51,353 bases of DNA from Paludibacteraceae bacterium (GCA_017450685.1 JAFSTB010000027.1:1-51353), one strand, 5' to 3'. Counted from the first letter of the stretch, positions 1-8,855 are shown. Numbers and translations: made by a program. The notes: generated by a model from the sequence alone, not told the origin.

Positions 1-1523
1 TCATTATCATTCAGTTCGATATTAGTCGCTACGGCGAATTGGGCAGTGAGGGTTACATCACTGTTCATAGTCACTGTGCGTGGGTTGTCGGTGTTGTCGT
101 CTGACCAGCGCACAAACTCATAGAAGGTATTAGGTGTGGCAGTTATAGTCAGGGGGGTGTCTTCTGAAACCTCATCACCGCTTGAAATTTCATTTTCATC
201 TTCATCCAAAACGGTTATTGTGCCGTTGGTGGGGGGAATGATGGTGATGGTGTGGTTGACAATAGGTGTGACAGGACCATTGATAGTTATATTGACAGGA
301 GCATTTCGATAGTCTTGGTTGGCAGAAACAATTATATTTGCCATTCCTTCTTCAACACTAATAGTACCGGTGCGGAAACACCATAACGGATTTGTTGAAT
401 AATTAGAAGAAGTTAAGGCAGTTGTTGTTCCTGCATACGAGTTTTTAACCGTTAAGTCGTAATTTATGCCACCTGAAGCAATTACTGTTCCCTCCTCTTC
501 CGTTGTGCTTACTGTGTAATCTCCTGCCGGTATAACTATATCACCGGTTGTACCCACGGCTTCGATATCAACTACAAAATCAAGAACAACTTTTTTATTG
601 CCTGCATTCGTAGCAGTAAGTGTAACAACACCGGAAGTTGCAAAGTCTGCTCTCCTTGTTAATGATACATTTTCCCAATCAAATGTTTGTGTATAGGTAT
701 TATTTTCTGCCTGATAATTAGGGTATTGCATTGTAACATGGAAGCAGGCATTATTATAATTGAAATATCCGTCAAAGAAATAAAATCCATTATATTTATC
801 TACATCGCAGGATGCATCACCCGGTGCGTCTTGTGAGCCACTTGGTAATTTCTGACTCCACGTATAATTATTATCTATTTGTCTGCCCCAACCCAAAAAG
901 CGACCTTCGTCACCATCAACACTCATTGATTCCATACGGAACAGACGACTCTCACTTTGTCCGATATAATTAAAATATCCTTCTGCATCAGCAGATACGT
1001 GGCTATTGCAACCGGGAATATTTACCTCTATAATCTCGTTATTGATTTCCCATCTTGAATCGCTATAATTTGTCATCCTAACAGGAATCTCTTTGTCGAA
1101 ATCGCAAACATAGGCTGTTCCATTATAATATCCCTGCAGATAAAAATGCACTCTATAAATAGGGTCACTTCCACTAAAATTACCAGAGAAATGAAACTCT
1201 ACATAGCCGGAAGGATTTGCATATTCATCATTATCCTTATCATAAAAATATGTTGTGTAATCGTATTTGCTGGTGCTGTACAATGCAACCCTATGCATAC
1301 CTTCTATCCGCGATTTAGAACCTATATTTACAGCGTGTACAAATAACTTGGAGTTATTGCTACTATCAAAGAGTGAGATATTAAATTGCGTGGAAGTACC
1401 TTGTGAATCGCAATAACGCAATTTACAATAACTGATGTTCTGATAAATCGGATATGGATCAGCGAGAACTGTTGAACTTATCCCAAGTACAAACAGGCAT
1501 AAAATAGTAACTACCTTTTTCAT
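1..1523 (-). CDS. Secreted surface protein with InlB-type repeat (3' end outside window)
   Basis: The frame is open on the minus strand from an ATG at 1523 to the window edge, giving about 507 residues with no stop. The N-terminus is a clear signal peptide (MKKVVTILCLFVLGISS, cleavage likely after VLA near residue 21). The body is rich in Tyr, Asn and aromatic residues and beta-like, and I recognise no enzyme motif. Around residues 427-497 is a segment typical of the divergent InlB B-repeat of Bacteroidota surface proteins (PNTFYEFVRWSDDNTDNPRT, then VTLTAQF). The protein is therefore probably exported and cell-surface or secreted. The true C-terminus, where a sorting signal would lie, is not visible. 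The gene has its own promoter at 1820-1851 and a leader of about 290 nt containing a long hairpin. The function is unknown. Confidence 0.8.
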   Translation of the reverse strand, partial: MKKVVTILCLFVLGISSTVLADPYPIYQNISYCKLRYCDSQGTSTQFNISLFDSSNNSKLFVHAVNIGSKSRIEGMHRVALYSTSKYDYTTYFYDKDNDEYANPSGYVEFHFSGNFSGSDPIYRVHFYLQGYYNGTAYVCDFDKEIPVRMTNYSDSRWEINNEIIEVNIPGCNSHVSADAEGYFNYIGQSESRLFRMESMSVDGDEGRFLGWGRQIDNNYTWSQKLPSGSQDAPGDASCDVDKYNGFYFFDGYFNYNNACFHVTMQYPNYQAENNTYTQTFDWENVSLTRRADFATSGVVTLTATNAGNKKVVLDFVVDIEAVGTTGDIVIPAGDYTVSTTEEEGTVIASGGINYDLTVKNSYAGTTTALTSSNYSTNPLWCFRTGTISVEEGMANIIVSANQDYRNAPVNITINGPVTPIVNHTITIIPPTNGTITVLDEDENEISSGDEVSEDTPLTITATPNTFYEFVRWSDDNTDNPRTVTMNSDVTLTAQFAVATNIELNDN

Positions 1524-1583
1524 AGCCAATTATTTATAGGGTTAAACAAAAAAATATGCGAACTTTTTTCTGGTTTATTATTG

Positions 1584-1700
1584 ACATTCTCGGGCTTCCA
1601 CTCCCACCTTGTTCAATAATACAGAAAGAAGTTCACATATACAGTGAACGCATTACTGTATTCGGAAACAAGGTGTCAATTTGTGGAAGATTGAGAATGT
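1584..1700. repeat. Long imperfect inverted repeat (117-nt hairpin) in the leader of the surface-protein gene
   Basis: Five pairs of complementary blocks nest around one apical loop: ACATTCTC 1584-1591 with GAGAATGT 1693-1700; TTCCAC 1596-1601 with GTGGAA 1683-1688; CACCTTGTT 1605-1613 with AACAAGGTG 1667-1675; AATACAG 1618-1624 with CTGTATT 1656-1662; GTTCAC 1631-1636 with GTGAAC 1644-1649. The apical loop is ATATACA. That is 36 Watson-Crick pairs separated by internal loops, three of the four symmetric. It lies inside the transcribed leader of the minus-strand gene. It could be a structured 5' UTR or a small MITE-like element; no target duplication was seen. Confidence 0.75.
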
Positions 1701-1819
1701 TCCAAATAAAGCAAAATGCTTTAATTATGTATGTCTAACAGCGTGTATATCAGTCTATGTCATAAGCATAACATTACGTTTTTTACCACAACAAAATGAT
1801 TTTTGGTTTTTTCCGCTTG

Positions 1820-1851
1820 CAAAGGTATAATGTTTTTATTGTTTGCGCAAA
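1820..1851 (-). promoter_or_regulatory. Bacteroidota-type promoter for the surface-protein gene
   Basis: On the minus strand the -7 element TACCTTTG is at 1827-1820 and TTTG (-33) at 1851-1848, with a 20-bp spacer. Transcription would start near 1813, about 290 nt before the ATG at 1523. The only distinctive content of that leader is the hairpin at 1584-1700; I see no riboswitch I can name. Confidence 0.65.
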
Positions 1852-1865
1852 TTGTTGCGCACTTT

Positions 1866-1897
1866 TTTGCATAAATAAGGGAATGTTCGTACCTTTG
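1866..1897 (+). promoter_or_regulatory. Bacteroidota-type promoter for the proCBA operon
   Basis: TTTG at 1866-1869 and TACCTTTG at 1890-1897 are separated by 20 bp. The element supports the proC start at 1979 rather than the longer open frame from 1796, which would begin upstream of the promoter. It is divergent from the promoter at 1820-1851. Confidence 0.7.
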
Positions 1898-1978
1898 CGC
1901 GATTTTGTATTAGTCGGGAAAAGGACTACATTAGCACAAATCATCAAGATCAAGAAAAATCAAATATTGTTGTTAAAT

Positions 1979-2776
1979 ATGCGAGTAACACTTATAGGTG
2001 CGGGCAATATGGGTGGTGCTTTGGCTCACGGTTGGCTTCAATCGGGCGAGGTCAGTCTCACCATTGCCGACAAGAACGAGGGTCTGTTACGCTCATTCGC
2101 AGAGGCTTATCCTCAAGCCTTGGAGCAGGGTCAGTTACGTATCACCACCGACAACCGTTTGGCTGCGAGTGAAGCGGAGGTATTGGTGTTGGTGGTTAAG
2201 CCGTGGCTGATGCCGACGGTGATAGCAGAGATACGAGATGTGGTTGATACCAACACCAAACTCATAGTGTCGGATGCCGCCAACTTCACCACCGGCGACC
2301 TTGAGCAGGCTTTTGGCAGGCGCGGTCATTTCTTCTACGTCATTCCCAATATAGCGGCTCAATATGGTGCGAGCATGTCTTTTGTAGCTCGTGGTGCAGG
2401 TGTGAGCGATGCTCAATGTAGCACCGTCGTTTCTCTTTACGGTCTATGCGGAGAGGTATTAGAGGTACAGGAGCAGCAGGTGGCAGCCGGTATGATGATG
2501 GCATCATGCGGTATAGCGTATGTTATGCGAATGGTGCGTGCTATGTCGCTTGCCGGCGTGGAGATGGGTTTCTATCCGCAGCAGGCACAACACATAGCCG
2601 AGCAGACGATGGCAGGCGCGGTGGCTCTGCTGCGCGAGTCGGGCTTGCACCCCGAAGCAGCCATCGACAAAGTGACAACACCGGGTGGCGTCACCATCAA
2701 AGGACTGAACGAGATGGATATGGCAGGGTTTAATGCCGCAGTGATAAGAGCACTGAAAGCAGGGATGAGGAATTAG
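1979..2776 (+). CDS. proC: Pyrroline-5-carboxylate reductase
   Basis: This 265-residue protein reduces 1-pyrroline-5-carboxylate to proline with NAD(P)H, the last step of proline synthesis from glutamate, in the cytoplasm. The N-terminus MRVTLIGAGNMGGALAHGW is the Rossmann GxGxMG nucleotide-binding motif. The C-terminal half carries the family signature (VTTPGGVTIKGLNEMD, residues about 234-249), where the TPGG-T motif lines the substrate site. The length is normal for the family. The start at 1979 is chosen because it puts the Rossmann motif at the N-terminus and lies downstream of the promoter at 1866-1897. It is followed by proB and proA, so all three steps of the glutamate route to proline sit together. 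Confidence 0.95.
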   Translation: MRVTLIGAGNMGGALAHGWLQSGEVSLTIADKNEGLLRSFAEAYPQALEQGQLRITTDNRLAASEAEVLVLVVKPWLMPTVIAEIRDVVDTNTKLIVSDAANFTTGDLEQAFGRRGHFFYVIPNIAAQYGASMSFVARGAGVSDAQCSTVVSLYGLCGEVLEVQEQQVAAGMMMASCGIAYVMRMVRAMSLAGVEMGFYPQQAQHIAEQTMAGAVALLRESGLHPEAAIDKVTTPGGVTIKGLNEMDMAGFNAAVIRALKAGMRN

Positions 2777-2785
2777 GAATTAGCA

Positions 2786-2827
2786 GTTAGGAATTTGGAA
2801 TTTGGAGTTAGGAATTTGGAATTTGGA
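2786..2827 (+). repeat. Perfect 21-bp tandem duplication between proC and proB
   Basis: The unit GTTAGGAATTTGGAATTTGGA occurs at 2786-2806 and again at 2807-2827 without mismatch; a partial, diverged copy (GAATTAGGAATTA) precedes it. It ends 6 bp before the proB ATG, in the region that would hold the ribosome-loading site. Slippage could change the copy number. Confidence 0.9.
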
Positions 2828-2833
2828 ATAAAG

Positions 2834-3598
2834 ATGAAAAGGATAGTAGTAAAAGTGGGGTCGAACGTGCTGATGACCTCCACAGGCAAAATAGACATAA
2901 CACGTATGTCCTCGTTAGTGGATCAGATAGCGTGGTTGCGCCATCACGGTCACGAGGTGATCTTAGTGTCGAGCGGTGCCGTGGCATGCGGCAGAAAAGA
3001 GTTGCGCGTGGAACACGAGTTGGAGAAAGTGGAACAACGACAATTATATAGTGCTGTCGGTCAGGTCAAACTCATGAACCTCTATTCACAACTCTTCGGC
3101 GAATATAATATGTCGGTTGGTCAGGTGCTGACCATGAAGCGCGACTTCGAGCAAGAGGAGCAATACAACAACCTACGTGCATGTATGGAGTTGATGCTTG
3201 AGAACAGCGTCATACCTATTGTTAATGAGAACGATACGGTGAGTGTTACCGGCTTAATGTTCACCGATAACGACGAGTTGTCGGGACTGGTATCACAGAT
3301 GATGAGTGCCGAAAAACTGATCTTGCTCAGCAATGTGGACGGTATCTATACGGGTAATCCGCAAGATGCTGCTTCACAACTGATAACGCGAGTGAGTCCG
3401 GACGATGATCTGAACAGGTTTATCTCCGAGTCGAAGTCGAGTGCCGGCAGAGGCGGTATGCAATCCAAGTACCACACTGCTCGCGAGGTGGCAAAGAGAG
3501 GTATCACCGTCATCATCGCCAACGGCAAACGTGAGAACATCCTTCTTGACCTTATTCAGTCGCCTGACACTACCCCCCACACAGCTTTTGCCGTATGA
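2834..3598 (+). CDS. proB: Glutamate 5-kinase, short form without PUA domain
   Basis: This protein phosphorylates glutamate to glutamyl-5-phosphate with ATP, the first and usually proline-inhibited step of proline synthesis. Amino-acid-kinase motifs are visible: KVGSNVL near the N-terminus, [30 protein letters not shown] and [11 protein letters not shown]. At 254 residues it holds only the kinase domain. Many glutamate 5-kinases (E. coli about 367 residues) carry a C-terminal PUA domain, absent here. The ATG at 2834 directly precedes KRIVVKVGS; longer in-frame options would translate the tandem repeat. Its stop overlaps the proA start as ATGA, pointing to translational coupling. Confidence 0.93.
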   Translation: MKRIVVKVGSNVLMTSTGKIDITRMSSLVDQIAWLRHHGHEVILVSSGAVACGRKELRVEHELEKVEQRQLYSAVGQVKLMNLYSQLFGEYNMSVGQVLTMKRDFEQEEQYNNLRACMELMLENSVIPIVNENDTVSVTGLMFTDNDELSGLVSQMMSAEKLILLSNVDGIYTGNPQDAASQLITRVSPDDDLNRFISESKSSAGRGGMQSKYHTAREVAKRGITVIIANGKRENILLDLIQSPDTTPHTAFAV

Positions 3599-4767
3599 AG
3601 ACCTATTTTGAGCAAGTAAAGAGAGCCTCTCGCGGATTGGTGAGGCTCAGTGAGGATACTCGCAACGCCGTTCTGCTGACGGTGGCAGACCGTTTGCTGC
3701 AATATGCTCCGCAACTATTGGAAGCCAACGCTTCCGACCTTAGTCGTATGGACCGTTCTAACCCTCTGTACGACCGTCTGCAACTGACCGAGCAGCGCAT
3801 CAGCGGTATTGCTTCGGATATGCGCCATGTCGCCTCCCTACCCTCACCTTTGGGCATAACGAGCAAGCACTACACTATGCCCAACGGCGTTCGTCTGCAC
3901 CGTGTGAGTGTTCCTTTTGGTGTTATAGGTGTGGTGTATGAGGCGCGACCCAATGTCACTTTCGACGTGTTCGCCCTGTGCTTCAAGAGCGGCAACGCCT
4001 GCGTACTCAAAGGAGGCAAGGATGCTGAAGACAGCAACCGTTACGCTGTGGCATTGATACGTCAGGTGCTCCGAGAAGCGGGTATAGATGAGAACGCCAT
4101 CGTCCTTCTGCCTTCCACTCATGAGGCTACAGACGCTATGCTTAATGCCGTGGGTTATGTGGATGTGTGCATCCCTCGTGGCAGTCGCCGTCTCATCGAC
4201 TTCGTGCGTGAGCATGCCCACGTACCCGTCATCGAGACCGGTGCAGGAGTGGTACATATCTATTTCGACAAAGCCGGTGACATCAACAAAGGCAGGGCTA
4301 TCATCGCCAACGCCAAGATGCGGCGCGTGAGCGTATGCAACGCCCTCGACTGTCTGCTCGTACACCAAGACCGCCAACAAGACCTGCCGCAACTGCTCGA
4401 ACCGATGCAAGGCAAAGTGACCTTCCACGACGACAACTTCGGCACAGAGTGGATGTCGATGGACCTCTCCATCCGTATTGTGAGTTCGCTGGACGAGGCT
4501 TTGGAACATATACGTGAGTATGGTAGCGGTCACTCGGAGAGCATTGTGACCGAAGATGAAGCCGCTGCACGACGTTTCCAGAACGAGGTGGATGCCGCCT
4601 GCGTCTATTGGAACGTACCTACCAGTTTCACCGACGGAGCACAGTTCGGATTAGGAGCAGAGATAGGCATCAGCACACAAAAACTCGGACCCAGAGGACC
4701 AATGGGACTGGAAGAGATGACCACCTACAAATGGATCATTGAAGGAGAAGGACAGACAAGACCGTAG
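3595..4767 (+). CDS. proA: Glutamate-5-semialdehyde dehydrogenase (gamma-glutamyl phosphate reductase)
   Basis: This 390-residue enzyme of the aldehyde dehydrogenase superfamily reduces glutamyl-5-phosphate to glutamate semialdehyde with NADPH; the product cyclises to the substrate of ProC. Family motifs include [16 protein letters not shown] (residues about 106-121), the catalytic-cysteine region [15 protein letters not shown] near residue 250, and the C-terminal [17 protein letters not shown]. The length is normal or slightly short. The ATG overlaps the proB stop (ATGA), so the two are probably translated as a coupled pair; ProB and ProA are known to work as a complex in other bacteria. It is the last gene of the proCBA operon. 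About 80 bp of AT-rich spacer with GAGAGTT repeats follows. Confidence 0.95.
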   Translation: MKTYFEQVKRASRGLVRLSEDTRNAVLLTVADRLLQYAPQLLEANASDLSRMDRSNPLYDRLQLTEQRISGIASDMRHVASLPSPLGITSKHYTMPNGVRLHRVSVPFGVIGVVYEARPNVTFDVFALCFKSGNACVLKGGKDAEDSNRYAVALIRQVLREAGIDENAIVLLPSTHEATDAMLNAVGYVDVCIPRGSRRLIDFVREHAHVPVIETGAGVVHIYFDKAGDINKGRAIIANAKMRRVSVCNALDCLLVHQDRQQDLPQLLEPMQGKVTFHDDNFGTEWMSMDLSIRIVSSLDEALEHIREYGSGHSESIVTEDEAAARRFQNEVDAACVYWNVPTSFTDGAQFGLGAEIGISTQKLGPRGPMGLEEMTTYKWIIEGEGQTRP

Positions 4768-4846
4768 GGGTTAGTTGAGAGTTGAGAGAAGTTGGAGAGT
4801 TTTTAAGTTTTAATTTGAGAGTTTATTAACTTATACCTTATATATT

Positions 4847-6271
4847 ATGAAGACTCGTGTATCTTTTATGTTGGCAGCGGTTCTGTTGTTTACCGCCCAT
4901 AGTTATGCTCGCACTGTCAGAGGTACAGTGAAAGGAGAAGATAAGCCTCTTGGCGGTGTACTCGTTACCGACGGTTTCTCTTTCGTGCAGACCGACCACA
5001 CCGGTGCATACAGTATAGAGTTGAACGACAAAGCCGAGTTCGTCTATATAGTAACACCCAAAGGCTATGTTGCCGACTACACGTCAGGTGTGCCGCAGTT
5101 CTTCCAACGTCTTGACCCACAAAAAGACACCTACGCTTTTGCCTTACAACATATGACAGGTGACCCCGACAGATATACTATGATCACGATGGCAGACCCG
5201 CAGATAGACACCGCCGAAGATGCCGACAAACTGATGGGTGCCACTCTCAAAGACATACAAGAGACAGCCAAAGCATATACCGATGTGCAACTGGCAGGTA
5301 TAGTGCTGGGCGACATCTCGTGGGATGTATATAGTCATAACGAGACCTACTACAAACCGTTCGCTCAACAACTGCCTTTCCCCGTCTATCCCGTCATCGG
5401 CAATCACGACTATGATAAGTTCGCTCCCGTGACCGACACCACCGACTACGAAGCACAATACAAACGATCCTTCGGTCCGGTCTATTACGCTTTCCAACTC
5501 AGCGACGCTTACTACGTGGTACTGAGCAATATGCACTATACGGGCAACAAACATTATCGCGTGACTCTCGACCAGATGCCCGACCAGATGCATTGGCTCG
5601 AACAACTGCTCAATAGCGCAATCAATATGGGCAACCGTATATATATATGTATGCACTGCCCGCTTAAGTTCTCCTCCGAGTCGGGACTGATAGGCGGCGG
5701 ACAACACCTCAAAGATATGCTTGACAATAAGTTTGAAGGTGTCATTCTGACCGGTCACATGCACCACAACAACAACTTCGACATCGGTGGCGGCATTATG
5801 GAACATAACATCGGTGCACTATGCGGCAACTGGTGGACCAACGACTACGCAAGCGACGGCACACCCTGCGGCTACCAAGTGTTTGAAGGCAAAGGAAGAG
5901 AATATCCTAAATGGTATTTCAAAGCCACCGGTCACCCTAAGGAGTACCAGTTCCGCCTCTACCAAGTAGGCAGGGTGATGGATAAGCCTCACTCTGTGGT
6001 GGCAAAGATATGGAACTGGGATGAGGGTTGGCGCGTACGGTGGTATCAAGACGGACAACTGATGGGTGATATGGAGCAGTTCTTCTCTTTCGACCCCGAC
6101 TATTGCGAGTATGTCAACGGCGCACGCGTATGGGACGACTACATCCCTTTCCGCAATAACCATTTCTTCGCCACTCCGCAACTCAAAGGCAAACATGAAA
6201 TCAAAGTGGAAGCCATCGACCACGCAGGTGTAACCTACACCGAGACAATCAATATCGACCTGCCTGAATAA
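4847..6271 (+). CDS. Exported calcineurin-like metallophosphoesterase
   Basis: The 474-residue protein has a signal peptide (MKTRVSFMLAAVLLFTAHSYA) and a short beta domain (about residues 22-100) like the N-terminal domain of secreted metallophosphatases. The phosphoesterase core follows, with the metal ligands in order: MADPQID, LGDISWD, GNHDYD, CMHCPL and TGHMHHN (residues about 117-305). A C-terminal beta domain runs to residue 474. It most likely acts in the periplasm or at the surface on a phosphate ester; the substrate cannot be told from sequence. The first metal motif reads DPQ rather than the common DxH. It appears monocistronic and ends before a strong terminator at 6286-6319. Confidence 0.88.
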   Translation: MKTRVSFMLAAVLLFTAHSYARTVRGTVKGEDKPLGGVLVTDGFSFVQTDHTGAYSIELNDKAEFVYIVTPKGYVADYTSGVPQFFQRLDPQKDTYAFALQHMTGDPDRYTMITMADPQIDTAEDADKLMGATLKDIQETAKAYTDVQLAGIVLGDISWDVYSHNETYYKPFAQQLPFPVYPVIGNHDYDKFAPVTDTTDYEAQYKRSFGPVYYAFQLSDAYYVVLSNMHYTGNKHYRVTLDQMPDQMHWLEQLLNSAINMGNRIYICMHCPLKFSSESGLIGGGQHLKDMLDNKFEGVILTGHMHHNNNFDIGGGIMEHNIGALCGNWWTNDYASDGTPCGYQVFEGKGREYPKWYFKATGHPKEYQFRLYQVGRVMDKPHSVVAKIWNWDEGWRVRWYQDGQLMGDMEQFFSFDPDYCEYVNGARVWDDYIPFRNNHFFATPQLKGKHEIKVEAIDHAGVTYTETINIDLPE

Positions 6272-6285
6272 TCCTCACATAGAAC

Positions 6286-6319
6286 AAAAAAGAAAGACCG
6301 CATTGGCGGTCTTCTTTTT
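6286..6319 (+). terminator. Intrinsic terminator of the metallophosphoesterase gene
   Basis: GACCGC (6296-6301) pairs with GCGGTC (6306-6311) around the loop ATTG. A-rich and T-rich flanks extend the stem and provide a T tail for the plus strand. Confidence 0.85.
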
Positions 6320-6369
6320 GTTATATATGTGTATCTCCTATAATATATAGGGTGTAAAAAGACGAACTT

Positions 6370-6708
6370 TTATTCCTTCGCTGCCTTTTGCCTTTTTATA
6401 TAGACAGCACCCGCAGCCACCGCGGCGAAGAGCACTAATACATAAGGTTCACCTACCGGCGATTCATCTGACTGGTTCGCTTCTCCGGGAGTAATAAACG
6501 AATTACGGCGATTAGAGGGACCATTCATCGTCTCGTAAGGCGAACTTGCACCCACAGGCGAGATATGAGAAGAATAAGGACTACCCGTCTGCATCATAGG
6601 CGACGAAGTACTCATCATTCCTTGATTGTAAGGATTAGAGGTCTGAGCAAAAACCGCCACAGAAGCAAAAAGCGCAAATAAAAATATGGCTAACGACTTG
6701 TTTTTCAT
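6370..6708 (-). CDS. Small exported protein with GEP-hydrophobic-basic C-terminal tail
   Basis: The product has 112 residues. The N-terminus is a signal peptide (MKNKSLAIFLFALFASVAVFAQ). The middle is low-complexity, rich in Ser, Pro, Gly and Met (repeated SPM, GSPYSS and SPVGASSPY-like pieces), with no fold I recognise. The last 30 residues have three parts: a PVGEPY motif near residues 84-89, a hydrophobic stretch of about 15 residues (VLVLFAAVAAGAVYI), and a basic end (KRQKAAKE). This resembles PEP-CTERM-type tails processed by exosortases, and an exosortase-family gene lies at 38824-39381. A simple single-span membrane anchor is the alternative. The gene has its own promoter (6801-6832). 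Confidence 0.7.
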   Translation of the reverse strand: MKNKSLAIFLFALFASVAVFAQTSNPYNQGMMSTSSPMMQTGSPYSSHISPVGASSPYETMNGPSNRRNSFITPGEANQSDESPVGEPYVLVLFAAVAAGAVYIKRQKAAKE

Positions 6709-6800
6709 TATTATATATATATTCTCGCTGCTTGTTTACAACTTTACTCTTGCTAATGTTTTCTACCTAATACAGATACTATTGCACCATATATCGGCTG

Positions 6801-6832
6801 CAAAGGTAGGGAGTTTTTCAGATATGGACAAA
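6801..6832 (-). promoter_or_regulatory. Bacteroidota-type promoter for the small exported protein
   Basis: Minus-strand TACCTTTG at 6808-6801 and TTTG at 6832-6829 are separated by 20 bp. The promoter is about 93 bp upstream of the ATG at 6708, and the gene is transcribed separately from the glycosyltransferase operon to the right. Confidence 0.7.
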
Positions 6833-6876
6833 TTTTTCCGCAAAAAAAATTGATTAGGCGCATCTTTACCTCTTTT

Positions 6877-8043
6877 TCACACCTTGTCTATCCACTTCTG
6901 AATAGTGAGCCAAGCCCCTTTATGCTCAAAATGTGTCCATTTACCTATACGTTGCATCCGGTGCCAAAGCGGATGGTTGTTTTTCTCGCACCAACGCATA
7001 CCGTAATAAAGACCGAAGGTGTCCACTATACCGGCTAACACAACGATATAGAACTGCATATCTATGCTGGCGCCGAGCTTATAACCAATAGCCCATAACA
7101 AAACGACAGAGGCATTGAGAAGGATGATAGTAAGCGATGTGCCTACATGCGAGAACCCCATATCGATGAACAGGTGGTGCAGGTGCGTCTTGTCGGGCAT
7201 AAAAGGTGATCCGCCCGACAATATACGAGCAAACATGACACGCAGAGTGTCGAAGACGGGGATACAGAGTACGGCAAGAGAGAAAGCGACGGCTCCTAAT
7301 CCCACCTCGTGCATCTGTTTGCCTATGAGCGAGGTGTTGGACAGCAGAGCGAAGATATTGCAGACCATCACAATACCGATGAGTAGCGAACCGCCGTCAC
7401 CTATGTACATCTTACTGGTTTTGCCGAACACATTATGCAGGAAGAAGGGCAGCAGTGCAGCAGCAGCAACTGCTGAAAAAAGGGCATACGTACTTTCTGA
7501 AAAAGTGTAGAATGCAATGGCAAACAGAGTATTAGCCATTATTCCGTAGCCTGACGAATAGCCGTCAACACCGTCGATAAGGTTGATGGCATTGATCACG
7601 CCCACACCGGCGATAAGCGACAGAGGTAAAGAGGAATAGACGGTGAGTTGCTTCATCTCCCATAAACCGTGGAAGTTGTCGATGAGGATATGTGTACGCC
7701 AAAGCAAGAACCAGACGATGAACATCTCAATGACGAATCGGAACCATGCTGATAGTCCTCTTATATCGTCGGTTATGCCGATAATGAGCATACATAGCAT
7801 CACTGCTATCTCGTACCACAGTTTGGGTTGGTGGAAATAGACGGCTGCAAAGGTAAGCGGCACAAAAATGCCAACAGCCACAGCCGCACCTCCAAGAACG
7901 GGTATAGGTTCTTTCTGCAACTTGCGAGCATCAGGTTCGTCAACGATATTGTATCTTTTAGCCAAGCGGATGGTCAAAGGGTACACAAACCACGTTATGC
8001 AAAAGGCTGCAAGAGCAAAAAGCAATATGTACTCTATATTCAT
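6877..8043 (-). CDS. Undecaprenyl-phosphate sugar-1-phosphate transferase, WecA/TagO/MraY family
   Basis: This 388-residue polytopic membrane protein transfers a sugar-1-phosphate (in relatives usually N-acetylglucosamine-1-phosphate from UDP-GlcNAc) to undecaprenyl phosphate, starting surface-polysaccharide synthesis. Family motifs are all present: VDEPDARKLQKEPIPVLGG (residues about 36-54), NAINLIDGVDGYSSG, IGDGGSLLIG and the H-rich THLHHLFIDMG loop. About ten hydrophobic helices separate them. These motifs place it nearer WecA/TagO than MraY. Its ATG is 9 bp after the stop of the GT2 gene at 8053, so the two form an operon for a surface glycan. The exact sugar is not readable from sequence. 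Confidence 0.9.
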   Translation of the reverse strand: MNIEYILLFALAAFCITWFVYPLTIRLAKRYNIVDEPDARKLQKEPIPVLGGAAVAVGIFVPLTFAAVYFHQPKLWYEIAVMLCMLIIGITDDIRGLSAWFRFVIEMFIVWFLLWRTHILIDNFHGLWEMKQLTVYSSLPLSLIAGVGVINAINLIDGVDGYSSGYGIMANTLFAIAFYTFSESTYALFSAVAAAALLPFFLHNVFGKTSKMYIGDGGSLLIGIVMVCNIFALLSNTSLIGKQMHEVGLGAVAFSLAVLCIPVFDTLRVMFARILSGGSPFMPDKTHLHHLFIDMGFSHVGTSLTIILLNASVVLLWAIGYKLGASIDMQFYIVVLAGIVDTFGLYYGMRWCEKNNHPLWHRMQRIGKWTHFEHKGAWLTIQKWIDKV

Positions 8044-8052
8044 CGTCGTTTT

Positions 8053-8802
8053 TTACAAGCGTTTTTTTACGGCATTGAAAGCGTAGCCTATCCAGCAGAA
8101 GAAGGCATAAAAGAAGTTCAGTTCTTCCAGCGAATAGACTCGCCATATACGCATTGCCGCTTTGAACTTATTGTGTGTATTGGTATGTCGGTGCAGTCGA
8201 TAGACAGAGAGAGCCTCATTGAGTCCGTAAGCGCGAAAACCGCGTTTCATTATCTGCAACCAGCCTGCCATATCTTGTGCCGAATACAGACGCGGCTCTT
8301 CAAAACGACCGGTCTGCGACACATCAATCATAACTGTCAGACAGCCGATGATAGTGTTGCGCAAATACTGATGATAACCTATCGATTCAGGCACACGGAT
8401 ACGCTTACCTGTTTCCGTGCCGTCGGCTTGAATGATGGTGTAGTCGGTAAAAGTGAAAGCATAATGATGCTCCTGCATAAACTGCAATTGCGTCTCCAGT
8501 TTCGTTGGCAGCCACAGGTCGTCGGAGTCAAGGAAAGCGAGGTATTGCCCTTGCGCATACTTCATTGCTAAGTTTCGGCAAACGGCTGTGCGGCTGTTGA
8601 CCGGCGTTTGCAGAACACGAATGCGGCTATCCTCACGGGCAAAGGATTGAGCGATGGCATAGGTGTCGTCGGTGGAACAGTCATCCACCACAAGCAACTC
8701 CCAATCGGGGTAGGTCTGTCGCATAACCGACCGGATGCTTTCACCAATATATTTGGCAGCATTATATGCAGGCATTATGACTGAAACAAGCAAATCCTTC
8801 AT
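8053..8802 (-). CDS. Family 2 glycosyltransferase
   Basis: The protein has 249 residues from the ATG at 8802. The N-terminus shows the GT-A fold signature VSVIMPAYNAAKYIGESIRS, then VVDDCSTDDT, and the metal-binding stretch AFLDSDDLWLP (DxD-like SDD) near residue 90. It probably adds a sugar from a nucleotide donor to a lipid-linked glycan on the inner face of the membrane, consistent with the WecA-like gene immediately downstream. The start at 8802 is preferred over 8916 because the promoter at 8823-8855 lies between them. The acceptor and sugar are unknown. The C-terminus has hydrophobic and aromatic residues that may help membrane association. Confidence 0.88.
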   Translation of the reverse strand: MKDLLVSVIMPAYNAAKYIGESIRSVMRQTYPDWELLVVDDCSTDDTYAIAQSFAREDSRIRVLQTPVNSRTAVCRNLAMKYAQGQYLAFLDSDDLWLPTKLETQLQFMQEHHYAFTFTDYTIIQADGTETGKRIRVPESIGYHQYLRNTIIGCLTVMIDVSQTGRFEEPRLYSAQDMAGWLQIMKRGFRAYGLNEALSVYRLHRHTNTHNKFKAAMRIWRVYSLEELNFFYAFFCWIGYAFNAVKKRL

Positions 8803-8822
8803 ACTTTTGTCTATCCACGCCG

Positions 8823-8855
8823 CAAAGGTAAGCATTTTCCTACATAATAGCCAAA
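8823..8855 (-). promoter_or_regulatory. Bacteroidota-type promoter that fixes the GT2 start
   Basis: Minus-strand TACCTTTG is at 8830-8823 and TTTG at 8855-8852, with a 21-bp spacer. Transcription would begin near 8816, about 14 nt before the ATG at 8802, ruling out the longer reading frame. Confidence 0.65.

Noticed and set aside
1556..1738. A 60-codon plus-strand frame in the leader of the surface gene
   Set aside because: It spans both arms of the long inverted repeat, has no promoter facing it and resembles no protein.
2795..2833. Longer ProB start using the tandem repeat as coding sequence
   Set aside because: It would need a TTG start and adds repeat-encoded residues before the conserved KRIVVKVGS.
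4768..4846. Regulatory RNA in the AT-rich gap after proA
   Set aside because: The GAGAGTT-like repeats are irregular, and no stable pairing or promoter box was found.
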